This document shows, one piece after another, positions 8,879 through 19,993 of a DNA stretch of 64,000 nt. Numbering within the stretch: the stretch's first letter is position 1; the number at the start of each line of letters is the position of its first letter. The notes beneath the pieces are model-generated. The model saw only the letters and a program-made list of their open reading frames with translations, had not been told where the DNA came from and did not search any database. A program made the translations under genes and the position numbers. Location: NCBI GenBank assembly GCA_017655985.1, contig JACJVS010000002.1:434001-498000 (forward strand). Reading direction: 5' to 3'. Source of the DNA: Incumbomyces delicatus. Lineage: Eukaryota > Ascomycota > Eurotiomycetes > Chaetothyriales > Trichomeriaceae.

Positions 8879-11224
8879 ATGCATTCTCGATCTGCGAGTC
8901 GCTCCGAGGGAGAATACCTCAGCTCTGACAGCGAGACCAAGACCACCAAGGCAACTAGGCCACCATCACATCGCAATCATCCCCACGTTAACCGCCATCC
9001 CAGAACCCTCTCCTACGCTCCATCTCGCCGCTCCCGCCATTCCCGTTCTCGTTCGAGGTCACCCTATCGTGCACCACGCGGTGAGAAGCGCCGGAGAGAC
9101 GACGACCTTGACTATCGCTCCTCGCGGCATGATCCGCGAACCTTCAAAGTGAGATACGAGGACGACGAGAAGACATCCCGCCTCGAATACGGTCAGGATC
9201 CCAAACTCAAGTCCCAACCCCAGTCCCAGTCCCAGTCGAAGAAAGCAAGGACCCATTCTCCTCCCGGCCGCAGTCCAAGTCGGTCGCCATTCCGACACGA
9301 TAGGCTCGCGGAGAGCCGCAATCCCGAGTCAGTGAGCACGCAAGACACGAAGAGAAATGGAGCGGTGCCATCCGAGACAAATGCTAAGACTGTAGAGCAG
9401 ACTCAACCTCAGCAAGGCTTAGCCTCCGCTCAGCAAGAGTATGTCGGTTTCGCTGCTGATGACGCTCCTACTGATCATCTGAATAGCCCCAGCTCTGTTT
9501 CAGCTCCAACGTCTGTTTCAGCACCGCCCGAGCTCGACCAAGCAGCTCTGATTGAAGCCCGACGAAAACGTCGCGAGGCCATCAAAAATCAGCATCGACG
9601 ACAAGTGCCGCCTCTTTTGGTGCAAGCCCTTGGTGCCTCGGTAGAGAATCCTGTTGACTCCTTGCGCACCACTCCCAATCGCTCCGGTACGAATATTGGC
9701 CTCTGCAGCTCCACCGCATTTGCATTTCACTCACTGACGCTCTCAGTCTCCCCCTCACCAGCACCAACACCGAGCTCAACGCCCGGAACCCCCGGCCCAC
9801 CCGAGATATCCGCCCCTCACTCACCAATTGAAAACGTCGGGAAAGACGAAGGTATGGCTGACGATGACATGTTTGGCTCGCCGCGTCCTGCAGATGAGCC
9901 GTCAGCAGCTGACTATGATCCAACTGCTGACATGCAGGACGAACGCGCCAGGCATGATAAGAGGCTTTTCAAAGAGGACGAAATCTCGGAAGCCAGGGCT
10001 GACCAGCAAGTTCGTGAGCGCATCGACCAAGCGGCGTCGCCGCCTGAGACTAAGACCAACACCAAGGACGATTTTGACATGTTTGCCGAGGACGAGGCCG
10101 AGGACGATGACATGTTTGCAGAAGAACCTACTCTGAAGCCCAATCCCAACCCTCCTACCGCAACAGCCAAAAAACTGGACCAGGCAATGATGGACAACTG
10201 GGATGATGCCGAAGGATACTATCTGACCAACCTCCGGGAGAAAATTGACGACCGCTACGAAGTGACAGCCAATCTCGGCCGTGGCATGTTTGCCTCAGTC
10301 ATTCGAGCGATAGATACCAAGCTAAAGAAGCCAGTCGCTATCAAAATCATTCGAAACAATGAGAGCATGAGGAAAGCCGGTCTGAAGGAGGTGGACATTC
10401 TGAAAGATCTTGCGGCAAACGACCCGGATGATCGCAAGCACGTCGTGCGACTCCTTCGCTCCTTCGACCACAAAGATCATCTCTGCATGGTCTTTGAAAA
10501 CATGGATATGAACTTGCGCGAGGTCCTCAAAAAGTTTGGTCGAGACATTGGCCTCAATCTCAAAGCCATACGCGCATATGCCCAGCAGCTGTTCCTGGGA
10601 TTGACCTTGTTGAGGAAGTGTCAGTATCTGCATGCTGATTTGAAGCCAGACAACGTGCTCGCCGACGAAAGCCGGATGAAAATCAAGATTGCAGATCTTG
10701 GCTCGGCCTCGCCAATCACCGACAATGCCACTGCACCCTATCTAGTCTCCCGCTTCTACCGAGCGCCAGAGATCATCCTCGGCATAGACTACGATTACGG
10801 CATCGACATGTGGTCGACGGGCTGCACCCTGTTTGAGCTCTACACCGGCAAGATCTTATTTACTGGACGAAATAATAACAATATGCTCAAAACTATCATG
10901 GAATGCCGGGGCAAATTCCCCCACAAGCTCCTCCGAAAGGGGTCGTTGACGTATGAGTTCTTTGATGATCTGCTCAACTTCAAATCGCAGGAACAAGACA
11001 AGGCCACGGGTAGGATGGTGACCAAAACGATCGACATCAAGGCCAAACCGGTGCGAGACTTGCGCTCAAGGCTGATTCCAAAGGACAAGAGGCTGGGTGA
11101 GCAGGAACGAAAAGAGCTCGAGTCTTTTGCCGACCTCTTGGATAAGTGTCTGGATTTGCGGCCAGACAAGCGAATCACGCCGTATGAAGCGTTGAAACAT
11201 CCCTTCATCACGAGGACCAAATGA
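8879..11224 (+). CDS. prp4: Prp4-like serine/threonine kinase (pre-mRNA splicing)
   Basis: Up to 781 residues. The N-terminal 450 are disordered, with RS/SR-rich runs early and acidic blocks (DDDMFAE) near 400. The kinase domain runs about 458-778: glycine loop LGRGMFASV, VAIK lysine K489, catalytic HADLKPDNV (D587), DLGSAS in place of DFG (D606), then APYLVSRFYRAPEIILG and DYGIDMWSTGCTLFELYTGK. The YLVSRFYRAPEI block and the NNNNMLKTIMECRGKFP region are those of Prp4/PRP4K, a CLK/DYRK relative that phosphorylates spliceosomal proteins during B-complex activation. A 60 nt in-frame stretch at 9687-9746 has donor GTACGA, branch CTGAC and acceptor CTCAG, and may be a spliced intron; the protein would then be 761 residues. 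The ATG at 8879 is the first in this frame. Confidence 0.9.
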   Translation: MHSRSASRSEGEYLSSDSETKTTKATRPPSHRNHPHVNRHPRTLSYAPSRRSRHSRSRSRSPYRAPRGEKRRRDDDLDYRSSRHDPRTFKVRYEDDEKTSRLEYGQDPKLKSQPQSQSQSKKARTHSPPGRSPSRSPFRHDRLAESRNPESVSTQDTKRNGAVPSETNAKTVEQTQPQQGLASAQQEYVGFAADDAPTDHLNSPSSVSAPTSVSAPPELDQAALIEARRKRREAIKNQHRRQVPPLLVQALGASVENPVDSLRTTPNRSGTNIGLCSSTAFAFHSLTLSVSPSPAPTPSSTPGTPGPPEISAPHSPIENVGKDEGMADDDMFGSPRPADEPSAADYDPTADMQDERARHDKRLFKEDEISEARADQQVRERIDQAASPPETKTNTKDDFDMFAEDEAEDDDMFAEEPTLKPNPNPPTATAKKLDQAMMDNWDDAEGYYLTNLREKIDDRYEVTANLGRGMFASVIRAIDTKLKKPVAIKIIRNNESMRKAGLKEVDILKDLAANDPDDRKHVVRLLRSFDHKDHLCMVFENMDMNLREVLKKFGRDIGLNLKAIRAYAQQLFLGLTLLRKCQYLHADLKPDNVLADESRMKIKIADLGSASPITDNATAPYLVSRFYRAPEIILGIDYDYGIDMWSTGCTLFELYTGKILFTGRNNNNMLKTIMECRGKFPHKLLRKGSLTYEFFDDLLNFKSQEQDKATGRMVTKTIDIKAKPVRDLRSRLIPKDKRLGEQERKELESFADLLDKCLDLRPDKRITPYEALKHPFITRTK

Positions 11225-11645
11225 GACACTACGTCAGGATGGTCCATTACCAACTGAAGGATAAGCATCAGAGCGGATTTTTTTATTTATACTATTGCAT
11301 CCAGTGTTGGAAATATACTAGATCATATCGTGGTGCCGCAACCTGCATCAAAGCAAAACGCCCACGCCAAGACTAGTCGCGTAGATAGAGCCTTGTTGTC
11401 GGGTTAGAGCAAGCCACTGATTTATACACTTGTAGCCCAATGTGTGCTGCAATTCTGCCTGTGGTCGAGGGGGGAGAGGACTGGGCCGGCACATCTACGA
11501 TACTGATGATATCGTGAAGATAGATGACCATTCTCAAACGCCAGAGGCATTCCAATAGATCTGCATCCCCACCACCAGCACTACCACTTGTCTACTAATA
11601 CTGCTACCAATGCTACCAATTACCTCTTCTAACGCATCATTGTTC
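11225..11645. other. Convergent 3' region between the Prp4-like and permease genes
   Basis: The two genes end facing each other, so this should be their 3' UTRs. An AT-rich stretch at 11278-11300 lies just after the kinase gene. Nothing else seen. Confidence 0.6.
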
Positions 11646-13757
11646 TCAGTACGCAAATTGGAAGTCCAGCCGCTTGTTGCCATCGGCCTCTCTCGCCTTA
11701 GTCTCCGCCTGGTACCTGGCCTTGTCGGCCTCGCTCATCGAACCCCACACATTCTGCTTCCGGCGATTCAGCGTCTTCAAGTAAAAGTTCTGGCCGATCA
11801 GCACGGCCAACGACCCAGCGCAGAAGGAGATGAGCACCTTGTTGCCACGGTGGTAGAAGGGGGCGTCATCGGCGCGGTAGATCTGGTTCCCGATCAAGCT
11901 GCCGATTTGCACGATGACGTTGTAGGTCGCGGCCGTGAGCGCGCGCTTCTTGACATTGAAGCTGTTCTCCGAGATCCAGGCCGACAGGATCGGGTGGAAA
12001 TACGGATATCCCGCGATCAGGGTGGCGAGCGCGAAGCGTTCCCAGGGCAGCTTGACGTCGTCCGGCAGCGATTGCAGGGCGATCAGGCACGGCAGGATCC
12101 AGAACTCGCCGAAGAAACAGTGCCAGGTGCGGTCGTTGAAGTACTGCGACGACTTGGCCAGCAGCAGCATCGTGATCACCTGCGCCACGGCGCTGACCAC
12201 GGTGAGCATGTTCGCCTCGAACTTGGTGAAGCCGCCCACGACCTTGAGGTTGTACGACAGGTATGCCTGTACCGGTGTCGCGGGGATGTACGCGATCAGG
12301 CCCATGAAGTACAGGCCCCACATGGACTTGTCGGTCCACGCCTCCCAGATGTCGCTCAGCTTCGCCGGCTCCTTGATCGCCGTCAGCCCTTTGGCCGGGT
12401 CATCACGGAGCAGTCGGTTGATCATGATCTTCTCCTGGCGCTCCGTGTACCATGGCTTGGGGCAGAGGAGGGACTGGGTGTGGACGGGCGACTGCGGGAG
12501 GTAGAAGAGGTTAAACACGCCGATGAGCAGCGTTAGCAGGCCCTCGAGCAGGAACAGCCAGAACCACCCGGGTTTCCCGCCTATGCCGCGCATCTGCAGT
12601 AGCCCTGCAGCCAGAAGGGCTGAGATGACCCGGGCGATGTTGAGCGTGCTCCAGAACACGGCCAGGCGCGTGCCGAGCTCGCGCGACTTGTAAAAATAGG
12701 TCGCGAACAGGATCGTGCCGGGGATGAAGCCGCCTTCGCACAGTCCGATCAGGGCACGCGTCAGGTAGAATGAGGCGCGGCCAGTGATGAATGCCTGGGC
12801 CCAGCTCACCGTACTCCACGCGATCATCAACAGCGGCAGCACGCGCTGGAACCCGAATCGCTTGATTACCAGCTGCAGCGGGAACTCGGCGCTCAGAAAG
12901 CATACGAGCTGGATGGTCAGGCCATTGTTGTAGTCGTTCTGTAAAAAAGCCTCACGTTAGCTTTAGGCTCTTCTTTTTTTCCCTACTAACATTCTTCTCT
13001 TTTGCTGGACCTTATTTTTGTTTCTTTCTCTGTTTTTCCCCATCTTCTCTTCGTCTTCTCCAACTAGAACGACGACGACGACGACGACGGGGGAAATGGT
13101 AGGACAGGACGGGACAGGACAGAGGTAGGGGCACGGGAATGGCTTACAGTGGTCAGACCCAGGTCATCCAGGAAGTTATCCACCAGCGCATTCGACAAAT
13201 TGCCCCGGTCCAGCTGCAGCCCGAAGAACATCAGGCAAACGGCCGACAACAGGGCGAAATCCGTCTTCCACACCAGCTTCTTCTCTTCTTCTTCGGTCCA
13301 TTCGAACGACGGATCCCTGCACCACTCCCGAAAAAAGGGAGATATGATTAGCCTGCTATTTCTATTTCTTATTTTTCCCTGCAGGTTTTTTGGGGGGGGA
13401 TATTGCAAATTGATTCATGTTGGTATATGTAGGTACGTAGGTAAGCAATGTGTAGGAAATAGAAACGAAATCGGGAAAACGAGTGCAAAAAGAAAATTAG
13501 ACGAAAGAATATAATAATAAAAAGGTGAAAAGAAGTGAAAACAGAAAGAATATCAAAACATACCAGTGCGCAAAGCCCTCGTAGGATTCATGAGGGGCAA
13601 CGACCTCAGCGAGCGTGCCCGGTGTCGCGGGGACAGTATCAGCGTCAGACACGTGGCTTGTCGTCGCTGCGAGGCTGCCCTTGCCGTTCCTTTGCAGGTT
13701 GTTCGCAGAGATACCCTTCTCAACTTGGCCGATGTTTCCTGCTGCTGCTGATGCCAT
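11646..13757 (-). CDS. MFS permease, anion:cation symporter (Dal5/allantoate) family
   Basis: A 551-residue transporter from exons 13757-13564, 13316-13148 and 12938-11646. All three introns borders are GT-AG (donors GTATGT and GTAAGC; acceptors GTGCAG and TTACAG) and the phases agree. The ACS signature is clear: LMFFGLQLDRGNLSNA in TM1, TRALIGLCEGGFIPG in TM4, FYKSRELGTRLAVFW after it, and PESPV-like LPQSPVHTQS between the two halves. Members of this family take up allantoate, nicotinate, pantothenate and related organic anions across the plasma membrane; the substrate here cannot be told. The start is the ATG at 13757 (GGAATGG context). The coding part of exon 3 is visibly more GC-rich than its neighbours. 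The second intron contains a (GAC)n run near 13070. Confidence 0.9.
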
Positions 13758-15058
13758 TCCAGTAGCACTGTACAGTTCACTTGTCAGGCGGGGGTCGCGG
13801 GGGGAGAGCACGCCCAGCTGGCTAACTAGCTAACTAGCTACGAAGCACTTCGTAATAACGACTAACGACACCTCCACCCCGTAGTGAAGAGTCGCAGTTG
13901 CGAGTCGTTTTCCCGGCGAGGAGGAAAAGTGGCAGTAGATAGAGAGATTGTTTATGCGTAGGAGCTTGAAAGAAGGTTATCATGTACAAAGTATAATATA
14001 TCTCAGGTTATATATGATATATATATGTCTGGATATTTTGCTTTTCTATCTTCCCGGCTCAGGATTCAGAACATGAATCTCCTTAGTGCATCATGGGTTA
14101 GTGCTCTTGCGTGCTTCGCGCTTTCCGAGGTCGCGGGGTTAGCGAGCTGGGCTTAGGCCGGGGGGTGTGAGGATGAGAGTGGCTGCACGTGTTTTGCACA
14201 AATACCACCGTTGCGATTGGCCTTTGTGGGATTAGGGCCTGGAGACATACTCGGAGTTACTCAAGCTTAGGTAATACCCAAAGGGTCGGGTGACACAACG
14301 GGAAGGAACATCGGGAAGCGGAAAGCGAATGACCCCAGGCCCTCTGTCGGGTGTCATAAAGTGTAATAATTAGTATGCACATTACCTCTTACTGTAAAAG
14401 AGTGTTTTAAGAGGATCAAAGGCCGGAATGCTCGGCCTGCTGCCGCTTGCTGTGCTTGCTGTGCTTGGCTGGGAGCTGACGGGGTTGGCGGTGCCGAAAA
14501 AGTGTCACATATTTTGCGGGGTTCCACACAGCTTCACCAAATGGCGGGGAGCCGACAACCCGCGACTCCGAAAGTAGCTCCGGGCTGGACTTCCAGTCCG
14601 GCGACCAAGCGCTGGGGAAAAAAGGAAGCGACGTGTGACACGACGGTAGACGGAACGGAGCGACGGGGCTGCGAGAGGGAAGCATTTTTGAGGCGGGCTG
14701 CTCTTAACTTGTCCTCTGACGAGAAGAAATATTTTCTTTTCATTTGTCTCACTTATCTTGCGCAGGAGCGCAGGCGTGCAGCATGGCGACGAACAATCCG
14801 TTTCGTTCTGTCGCCCACTTCTTTTATCCTGCCCTTTCGAGCAAAAACACTATTCAAGCTTGGCTGCACACTCCCCCGGAGGAAGTCACGGTAGGTGTGT
14901 TTACGTTGTCTTAATGAGAAACCCTCCTCGAGCAAAAAGCCCAAGAAGAAAACCCATCTCATTTCCTACCCTTTGTCGGGCACCGCCCTTCATGTTGATG
15001 AGGACGCCCCCACGAACGCCCCCGTCAGCCTCCCTTTGGTTTTCGGCTTGGGCATTTT
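13758..15058. other. Intergenic, no gene supported
   Basis: Upstream region of the permease and 3' side of a Zn2Cys6 gene. It contains GCTAACTA repeats near 13822 and an interrupted repeat of TGCTTGCTG near 14445. No reading frame here has a recognisable product. Confidence 0.55.
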
Positions 15059-16865
15059 CTATATCGAATAGAAATTGTTCTGGCCGGGCCAAGGATAGGT
15101 GTTGACAGGAGCATCAATGTTACAGATATCGGGCCACGACTGGTCAAAGGTCCCAGAATACTGCTCAAGGGTGGTTTGATTTAACAGATCCCCAACCGAA
15201 TCCGACGAATCAACTCCCGCCATCGCAACAGCGTCGAAGAGTCCTTCATAGTTGTTGTCCAGGGCGAAGTCCTGGTTTGAGAATTGAGGTGTTGCCTGCT
15301 TACCAGGCGATCCTGGATTGCCTTGGCCGGAGTGGAGGGAAGGTGGCCGTTCCGGTGTGGGGTTGTGGTTTGTTCCTTGGGGTGGCAAGCTGTGTCGCAA
15401 GAAGGATGACGGTGTTGACGGCGGATTCAGAGCGGAGCCTTCGGAGGTCTTTGCGGAATATGCTTGCTGAAGCCGGTTGGCAAATGAGGCACAGCTCGCT
15501 CGCGCGTCAACGTCAAAGTGGCTCGAAATATTGGTGTTCGAGGTTGAGATTTCCTGCAGGACGGCGAAAATGGTTTGAATCTTAAGCTGCTTCTACATAG
15601 TTAGTTTCTCTGTCGCGGGGCAAAACCGGTCGCGTACCTACCAGTGCAAGCCCGAGCACTTCGAATAAGTTGTATGCGCTCTTCTCCACCGTAGTGATCA
15701 ACGCCTCTACAAGGTTTAGGAGGGTCGACTGTGCTTGACCGTCGGGATTAGGTACAGACCATTGCAGTATACGCATGTTCATTACCTGCATCCAGCAACG
15801 TGTCACGGCCAAATCAAGGACTTGTACTGGCGGTATGTGGCCTTGATACGAAGCGTCGGCCCGTACGAGGTCTGTGTAGTCGGTTGGAGGATTCGAGGTT
15901 CCCGATGTTCCATACGGGGACGGAGAGGCTTGAACGTCCAGTTCATCGAGAAATCCAAGCATGCCGCCTTCGTCGAGCCTCGAAAAGAGTGTGGCAAGTT
16001 GCTGAAATCCGATGAGAACATCTGGTTCATCAGTGTCGGTCGTGGATGGTAGCTCAATCTTTGTTCGTAGAGTGAAAGGCTGTTCATAAAGGATTGAGAT
16101 AATTCGTTCGGTGATGAACAGCATCCAGAGCACTCTGCGCCGTATCTCCCGCTCTTGCTCAGGGACCTCCACATAATACGGCTCTTTGTGGAGACCTATC
16201 ATGGTTGCAATCGTGACAGCTTCGCGAAGATACAGCATGCTTTTCATACTGTTGGCTTCGAGGGACTCGTAGTAGATGTGCAAGAAAAAGGCAATGCGAA
16301 CGGAGGTCAGATTAGGCGGTCTTCCCGCAGGAACCTGCGCCCGCGCAGCTTGGCACTTCGCCTCCAAGATTTGGGCGTGGTTGCGTTTTGAAATGCTCAT
16401 ATCGGTGCTCTGTGTCCGTGTGGCAGTCGCGGCTGCCAAAGCATACGCCAGAGCGAACACTTCGACATCCGGCGTGATACTTTGCAGAGAGGCAATCAGT
16501 CTTTCAACTTTGATCACTGGCCAGATTGGGTACAGCTGGACACGATAGACGCAGAGATAAAGTACCAACTGTGCTATTTCGCCCGACGGCTGGGGCGGTG
16601 GGTCAGGATCATTAACATAAACACTGCGCGAGTTCCCTTTGCGGTGAGCGTCTCGACTTTGGTTCCGCAAGATGTCTTGTGCTTTGCGAATCTCCAGGAG
16701 TGTGGCATCTCTGAGGCGTCGGGGGCCTCTTGGTTGGGACTGTTTCAACCAGGTGCAAGGTATGTTCGCATTCTGGCATCCATCGCATGGCGATGTCTCG
16801 GAGCATTTGATCTTCCTAATTTTGCAGCCATCACATGCTCTCCTTGCAAGCTTACGACCGGTCAT
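15059..16865 (-). CDS. Zn2Cys6 transcription factor with fungal-specific middle domain
   Basis: A 585-residue regulator from exons 16865-15642 and 15592-15059. The 49 nt intron has donor GTAGGT, branch ACTAACT and acceptor ATGTAG. The N-terminal binuclear zinc cluster is complete: C11, C14, C21, C27, C30, C37 (C-x2-C-x6-C-x5-C-x2-C-x6-C). The middle region shows LYPIWPVI, FALAYALAAATAT and YLREAVTIATMIGLHKEP with RRRVLWMLFITERI, the usual fungal_trans pattern seen in regulators of sugar and xylan use. The C-terminus is polar, with Q/N/P-rich stretches, and probably activates transcription. It is divergent from the TauD-type dioxygenase at 17567 across a 701 bp shared promoter, so that gene is a candidate target. 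Confidence 0.88.
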
Positions 16866-17566
16866 CTCGTTGTTTAAAAGGCAGCGACCAAAGAGTTTGA
16901 CGTGCCATAATCTTGGTTTTGGACGACTTTGGACTCCAACGGCGAACGCACAGTGGAGATCACGTAGCAGACAACATGGAGATCACAGTAGAATATTGCA
17001 GGGTGGAAGATCTTGTCACGCGTGAAAGTCAAATACCAAGGTGAAAGAAGATTATGTCTCTGAACAATGAAGCACAGTCATCTGGGTCAGGGCACGCTTG
17101 AGTTGAGGAGATGAATACGGTACGGTAGTGTGCACGGCGTGCCAAGGAAGTATCCTCCCCAGCCTCGTTGGGCCTAAGCCTTGTATACCTCGCTTCCTCA
17201 TCGACGGGACAGCTCCACAGCTTCTCCCGTTCGGCAACATGACTCGGATGATGCATTATGAGTTATTTTTTCTTCTTTGCTACGCTAGGTCATCTCGTGG
17301 GCTTCGCTGTCCAAGTTCCACAGCTCGGAGTTTTGTGCACGAAGTACCTCAGGATAGTCCGTGTTCAAGGTCTTGCAACCCCCAACTCCGGGAGAGTGTG
17401 TCTTATATATTAAAGTCCGACATTTTCTCCGAGCTTCGTTCGTCTTCGAGTAACGTATATATCAAAGCTAGCTGAAGCGTTGGTAAGAAGAGCTCCTTGT
17501 ATGACACACATACAGCAACGCACAATCACCTTGATGCTCATCTACCATACTCAAACTTGAAACATC
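16866..17566. promoter_or_regulatory. Shared divergent promoter region (Zn2Cys6 factor / TauD dioxygenase)
   Basis: 701 bp between two start codons facing away from each other. A TATA-like stretch (TTATATATTAAAG) lies at 17402-17414, about 155 bp before the dioxygenase ATG. No defined operator was recognised. Confidence 0.5.
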
Positions 17567-18661
17567 ATGCCTTCCGCCGTCCTATACGCGTACACCAGTT
17601 CCAACGGAATCAATGGTCACAGCAAGCACCAGGCTCACCAAGGTGCTATTGATGCAACGACCACACTTTCCCAGCCACTAGTATATGGCGGAACACTGGA
17701 CCACTTTCCTTCCCAGGACGTCACCCCCGTCATCGGTCGAGAGTTTACCAACACGCAAATCAGGGACATCCTCGCCGACGACAACCGTGACGCTGTCCTC
17801 AAAGACTTTGCCTACACCATCTCTAGCCGTGGCGTGGTATTCCTCCGCAACCAAGATGTTAAGCCTACAGAAATGAGGGAATTCGTTGAGCGGATGAGCA
17901 CCCTCGCAGGAGCACCGCCTTCATCCAAATTGCATGTCCACCCCTTGACGGAAGAGGGCTCCGAGCTCGGCGATCAAGTGAGCGTCATCTCGAGCGCGAA
18001 GCAGAAGAAGGGCGGTGGTCTCACACACCAGCTCTCGGACACTTCGAGACTAGCAAGTGTCGGATGGCACGCTGATATCACATTCGAACCAGTGCCCTCT
18101 GACTACGCCATGCTGAAGATTCACACCCTGCCGCCGACAGGCGGTGACACCTTGTGGGCCTCAGGATATGAAATATACGATCGGCTATCGCCTGCCATGG
18201 CTAACTTACTGGAAGGTCTCACGGCCACGCACGATGCCGTCTTCTTCCACGATGAGGCAGCCCGACTTGGAAATCCGCTCCGACACACCCCCCGAGGTCA
18301 CCCGCTGAATGTCGGGACGGGCCTGACCACGACGCATCCCGTGATTCGGACCAACCCAGTGACCGGGTGGAAATCTGTCTTTGTCAACAAGGGCTTCACC
18401 AAGCGCATCAATGGGGTGACCAGGGACGAGTCAGACATGCTTCTTAAGTACCTCCTCGACTTGGTCGTGCATAACCATGACGCGCAGGTACGATTCAAGT
18501 GGAACAAGAACGACATTGCTGTTTGGGACAATCGATCGGTCTGGCACTCGGCCACGTACGACTACACAGATCCTCGAGCTGGAGATAGAGTTTGCAGTTT
18601 GGGAGAGGCTCCGTATCTCGATCCGTCGAGTAAAGGCAGGCGTGAATCGGTAAGCTTGTAG
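17567..18661 (+). CDS. TauD/TfdA-family Fe(II)/2-oxoglutarate dioxygenase
   Basis: A single-exon protein of 364 residues. It should use Fe(II), O2 and 2-oxoglutarate to hydroxylate a substrate such as an alkyl sulfonate (taurine type). The iron triad is visible: H168 and D170 in VGWHADITFE, and H327 in NRSVWHSATYDY. The arginine in DPRAGDRV (337 or 341) is placed to bind 2-oxoglutarate. TGGDTLWASGYEIYDRLS and GWKSVFVNKGFTKRI are further family blocks. Fungal relatives are often about 350-380 residues, so the gene looks complete. Substrate not determinable. The protein ends in SVSL, which is not a clear PTS1 signal. The divergent Zn2Cys6 gene is its likely regulator by position only. Confidence 0.9.
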   Translation: MPSAVLYAYTSSNGINGHSKHQAHQGAIDATTTLSQPLVYGGTLDHFPSQDVTPVIGREFTNTQIRDILADDNRDAVLKDFAYTISSRGVVFLRNQDVKPTEMREFVERMSTLAGAPPSSKLHVHPLTEEGSELGDQVSVISSAKQKKGGGLTHQLSDTSRLASVGWHADITFEPVPSDYAMLKIHTLPPTGGDTLWASGYEIYDRLSPAMANLLEGLTATHDAVFFHDEAARLGNPLRHTPRGHPLNVGTGLTTTHPVIRTNPVTGWKSVFVNKGFTKRINGVTRDESDMLLKYLLDLVVHNHDAQVRFKWNKNDIAVWDNRSVWHSATYDYTDPRAGDRVCSLGEAPYLDPSSKGRRESVSL

Positions 18662-19309
18662 GATCAAAACGGTTCGGAGTCTTGGGGACAGAACAAGATA
18701 GTAACATGAGGTAAACCAGCTAGGCAGAAGGAGGTAGGTGGAAGGACGAATGGTTGTAAAACGGCACGAATGATGCTGGAAATTTGAAAATTCTCGCGTT
18801 TTGGCGGCGCGCAAGCAATGAGTGTGTGATAGACATTGTGCAGAATCAGATGCTTTTGATGCAATGCATTTGTCCTACATTTGATAACCATGCCCCCCAG
18901 TTTGCCAACACCAAACTATGAAGTACTCCTTTCAACCAACGCCGGCTGTCGTTCACCTAACCACAATACCTCAATGGGTCTGTCTGTATATGCTAATGCA
19001 ATGCCAATGCATATCCAGCCTAGAGTCAGCCGCACTGATGGAATTCAGATGCGCGCTGCCTTTAAAATCGTGCTTTGCGTATGCTCATCGCCTGCTTGCA
19101 CCACAGTGAGCTTGTTCAATGCCTAGCAACTTGAAAGTGGATCACAGCCATACGATTCAACTACTCAAAAGTTGTCCTTTGGCTTGCTCGTCGGTAGATC
19201 TGGCTGTTGCTTGTCCATCTCGCCACAGGGTAGCCTCGAGCCTGCCCGGCCGCCCGCTCGCCAAAGCTGTAAAGAAAAGAGAAAAGTTGGTGCTTCCATG
19301 GCTCATGGT
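18662..19309. other. Intergenic (convergent), nothing seen
   Basis: The dioxygenase and GTPase genes end toward each other here. I see no coding or structural signal. Confidence 0.6.
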
Positions 19310-19993
19310 TCACATGAGCATACAGGTAGGGCCTTCACTCAGCCCTCCCTTCTCTGTGGTAGTCAATGCTGCCATCTTCGTCAGGTCCTCCACAGCTTCC
19401 CACAGCAGCTCACCCGTCACTGCTGAACACTCTGCATATCTGTCGCATCGCATCTCTGACGCAGCAGTGACTCCTTCCTTCGGCATGACACAGAGATACC
19501 GCCCCTCTTCGTCGGTTTCATCCGTTCTCAGATCCCTCTTCAAGCCCAGCAGCATCACAGGCGTGGTTTGCTCGAATTCCTCATAATGCATTGTGAATTG
19601 CTTGCGCCAGTAAAAGCGAGCATTGTACAGAGATGCCCGAGACGAAACATCGTACGTTATGATCGCCATGTGAGGGCGACGAGGAAACGGGTCAGTGAAC
19701 AGGGTGCCGGTCGAAGGCCAGATGTGGAAAGTATACGGACGACGGTAGAGCGAGATAGAGAAGGTGAAAGGGCGGTCCTCGAGATCAATTCGTTGTATGG
19801 GGGTGGCTGAGGTGATGGCACCAGCTTGGACCTGTGGGAGGCGTGCAAGGAGGGTTGATTTGCCCGAACCTGGAGACCCAAGAAGAAGGATATCAACTTG
19901 CCTAGGCGTAGAAGAAGTGTAAGGTGGTGGTGATGTGGGTGCTGGAAATGCAGAAGTAGGAACAGCTTGACCTGGTCCGGCACTTTGGGCCAT
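19310..19993 (-). CDS. Atypical Ras-like small GTPase with CaaX end
   Basis: A 227-residue protein in one exon. The start is the ATG at 19993; the frame upstream has no ATG. After a proline-rich N-terminus of 30 residues comes a perfect P-loop (GSPGSGKST, 39-47). Next come HMAIITYDVSSRASLYNARFY (about 108-128), which matches the strand after switch II of Rho/Ras proteins, an LKRD sequence (151-154) where NKxD is usual, and ECSA (188-191) for G5. The last four residues are CMLM, a CaaX box suggesting prenylation and membrane anchoring. The DxxG motif is absent: the region reads IWPSTGTL. The protein may therefore bind GTP without normal hydrolysis. It is closest in feel to fungal Rho/Rac-like divergent GTPases. 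Confidence 0.75.
   Translation of the reverse strand: MAQSAGPGQAVPTSAFPAPTSPPPYTSSTPRQVDILLLGSPGSGKSTLLARLPQVQAGAITSATPIQRIDLEDRPFTFSISLYRRPYTFHIWPSTGTLFTDPFPRRPHMAIITYDVSSRASLYNARFYWRKQFTMHYEEFEQTTPVMLLGLKRDLRTDETDEEGRYLCVMPKEGVTAASEMRCDRYAECSAVTGELLWEAVEDLTKMAALTTTEKGGLSEGPTCMLM

Noticed and set aside
11610..12536. Long plus-strand open frame of 308 codons
   Set aside because: It is antisense to the ACS permease, Arg/Gln/His-rich and without family motifs; it arises from the GC-rich codons of that gene.
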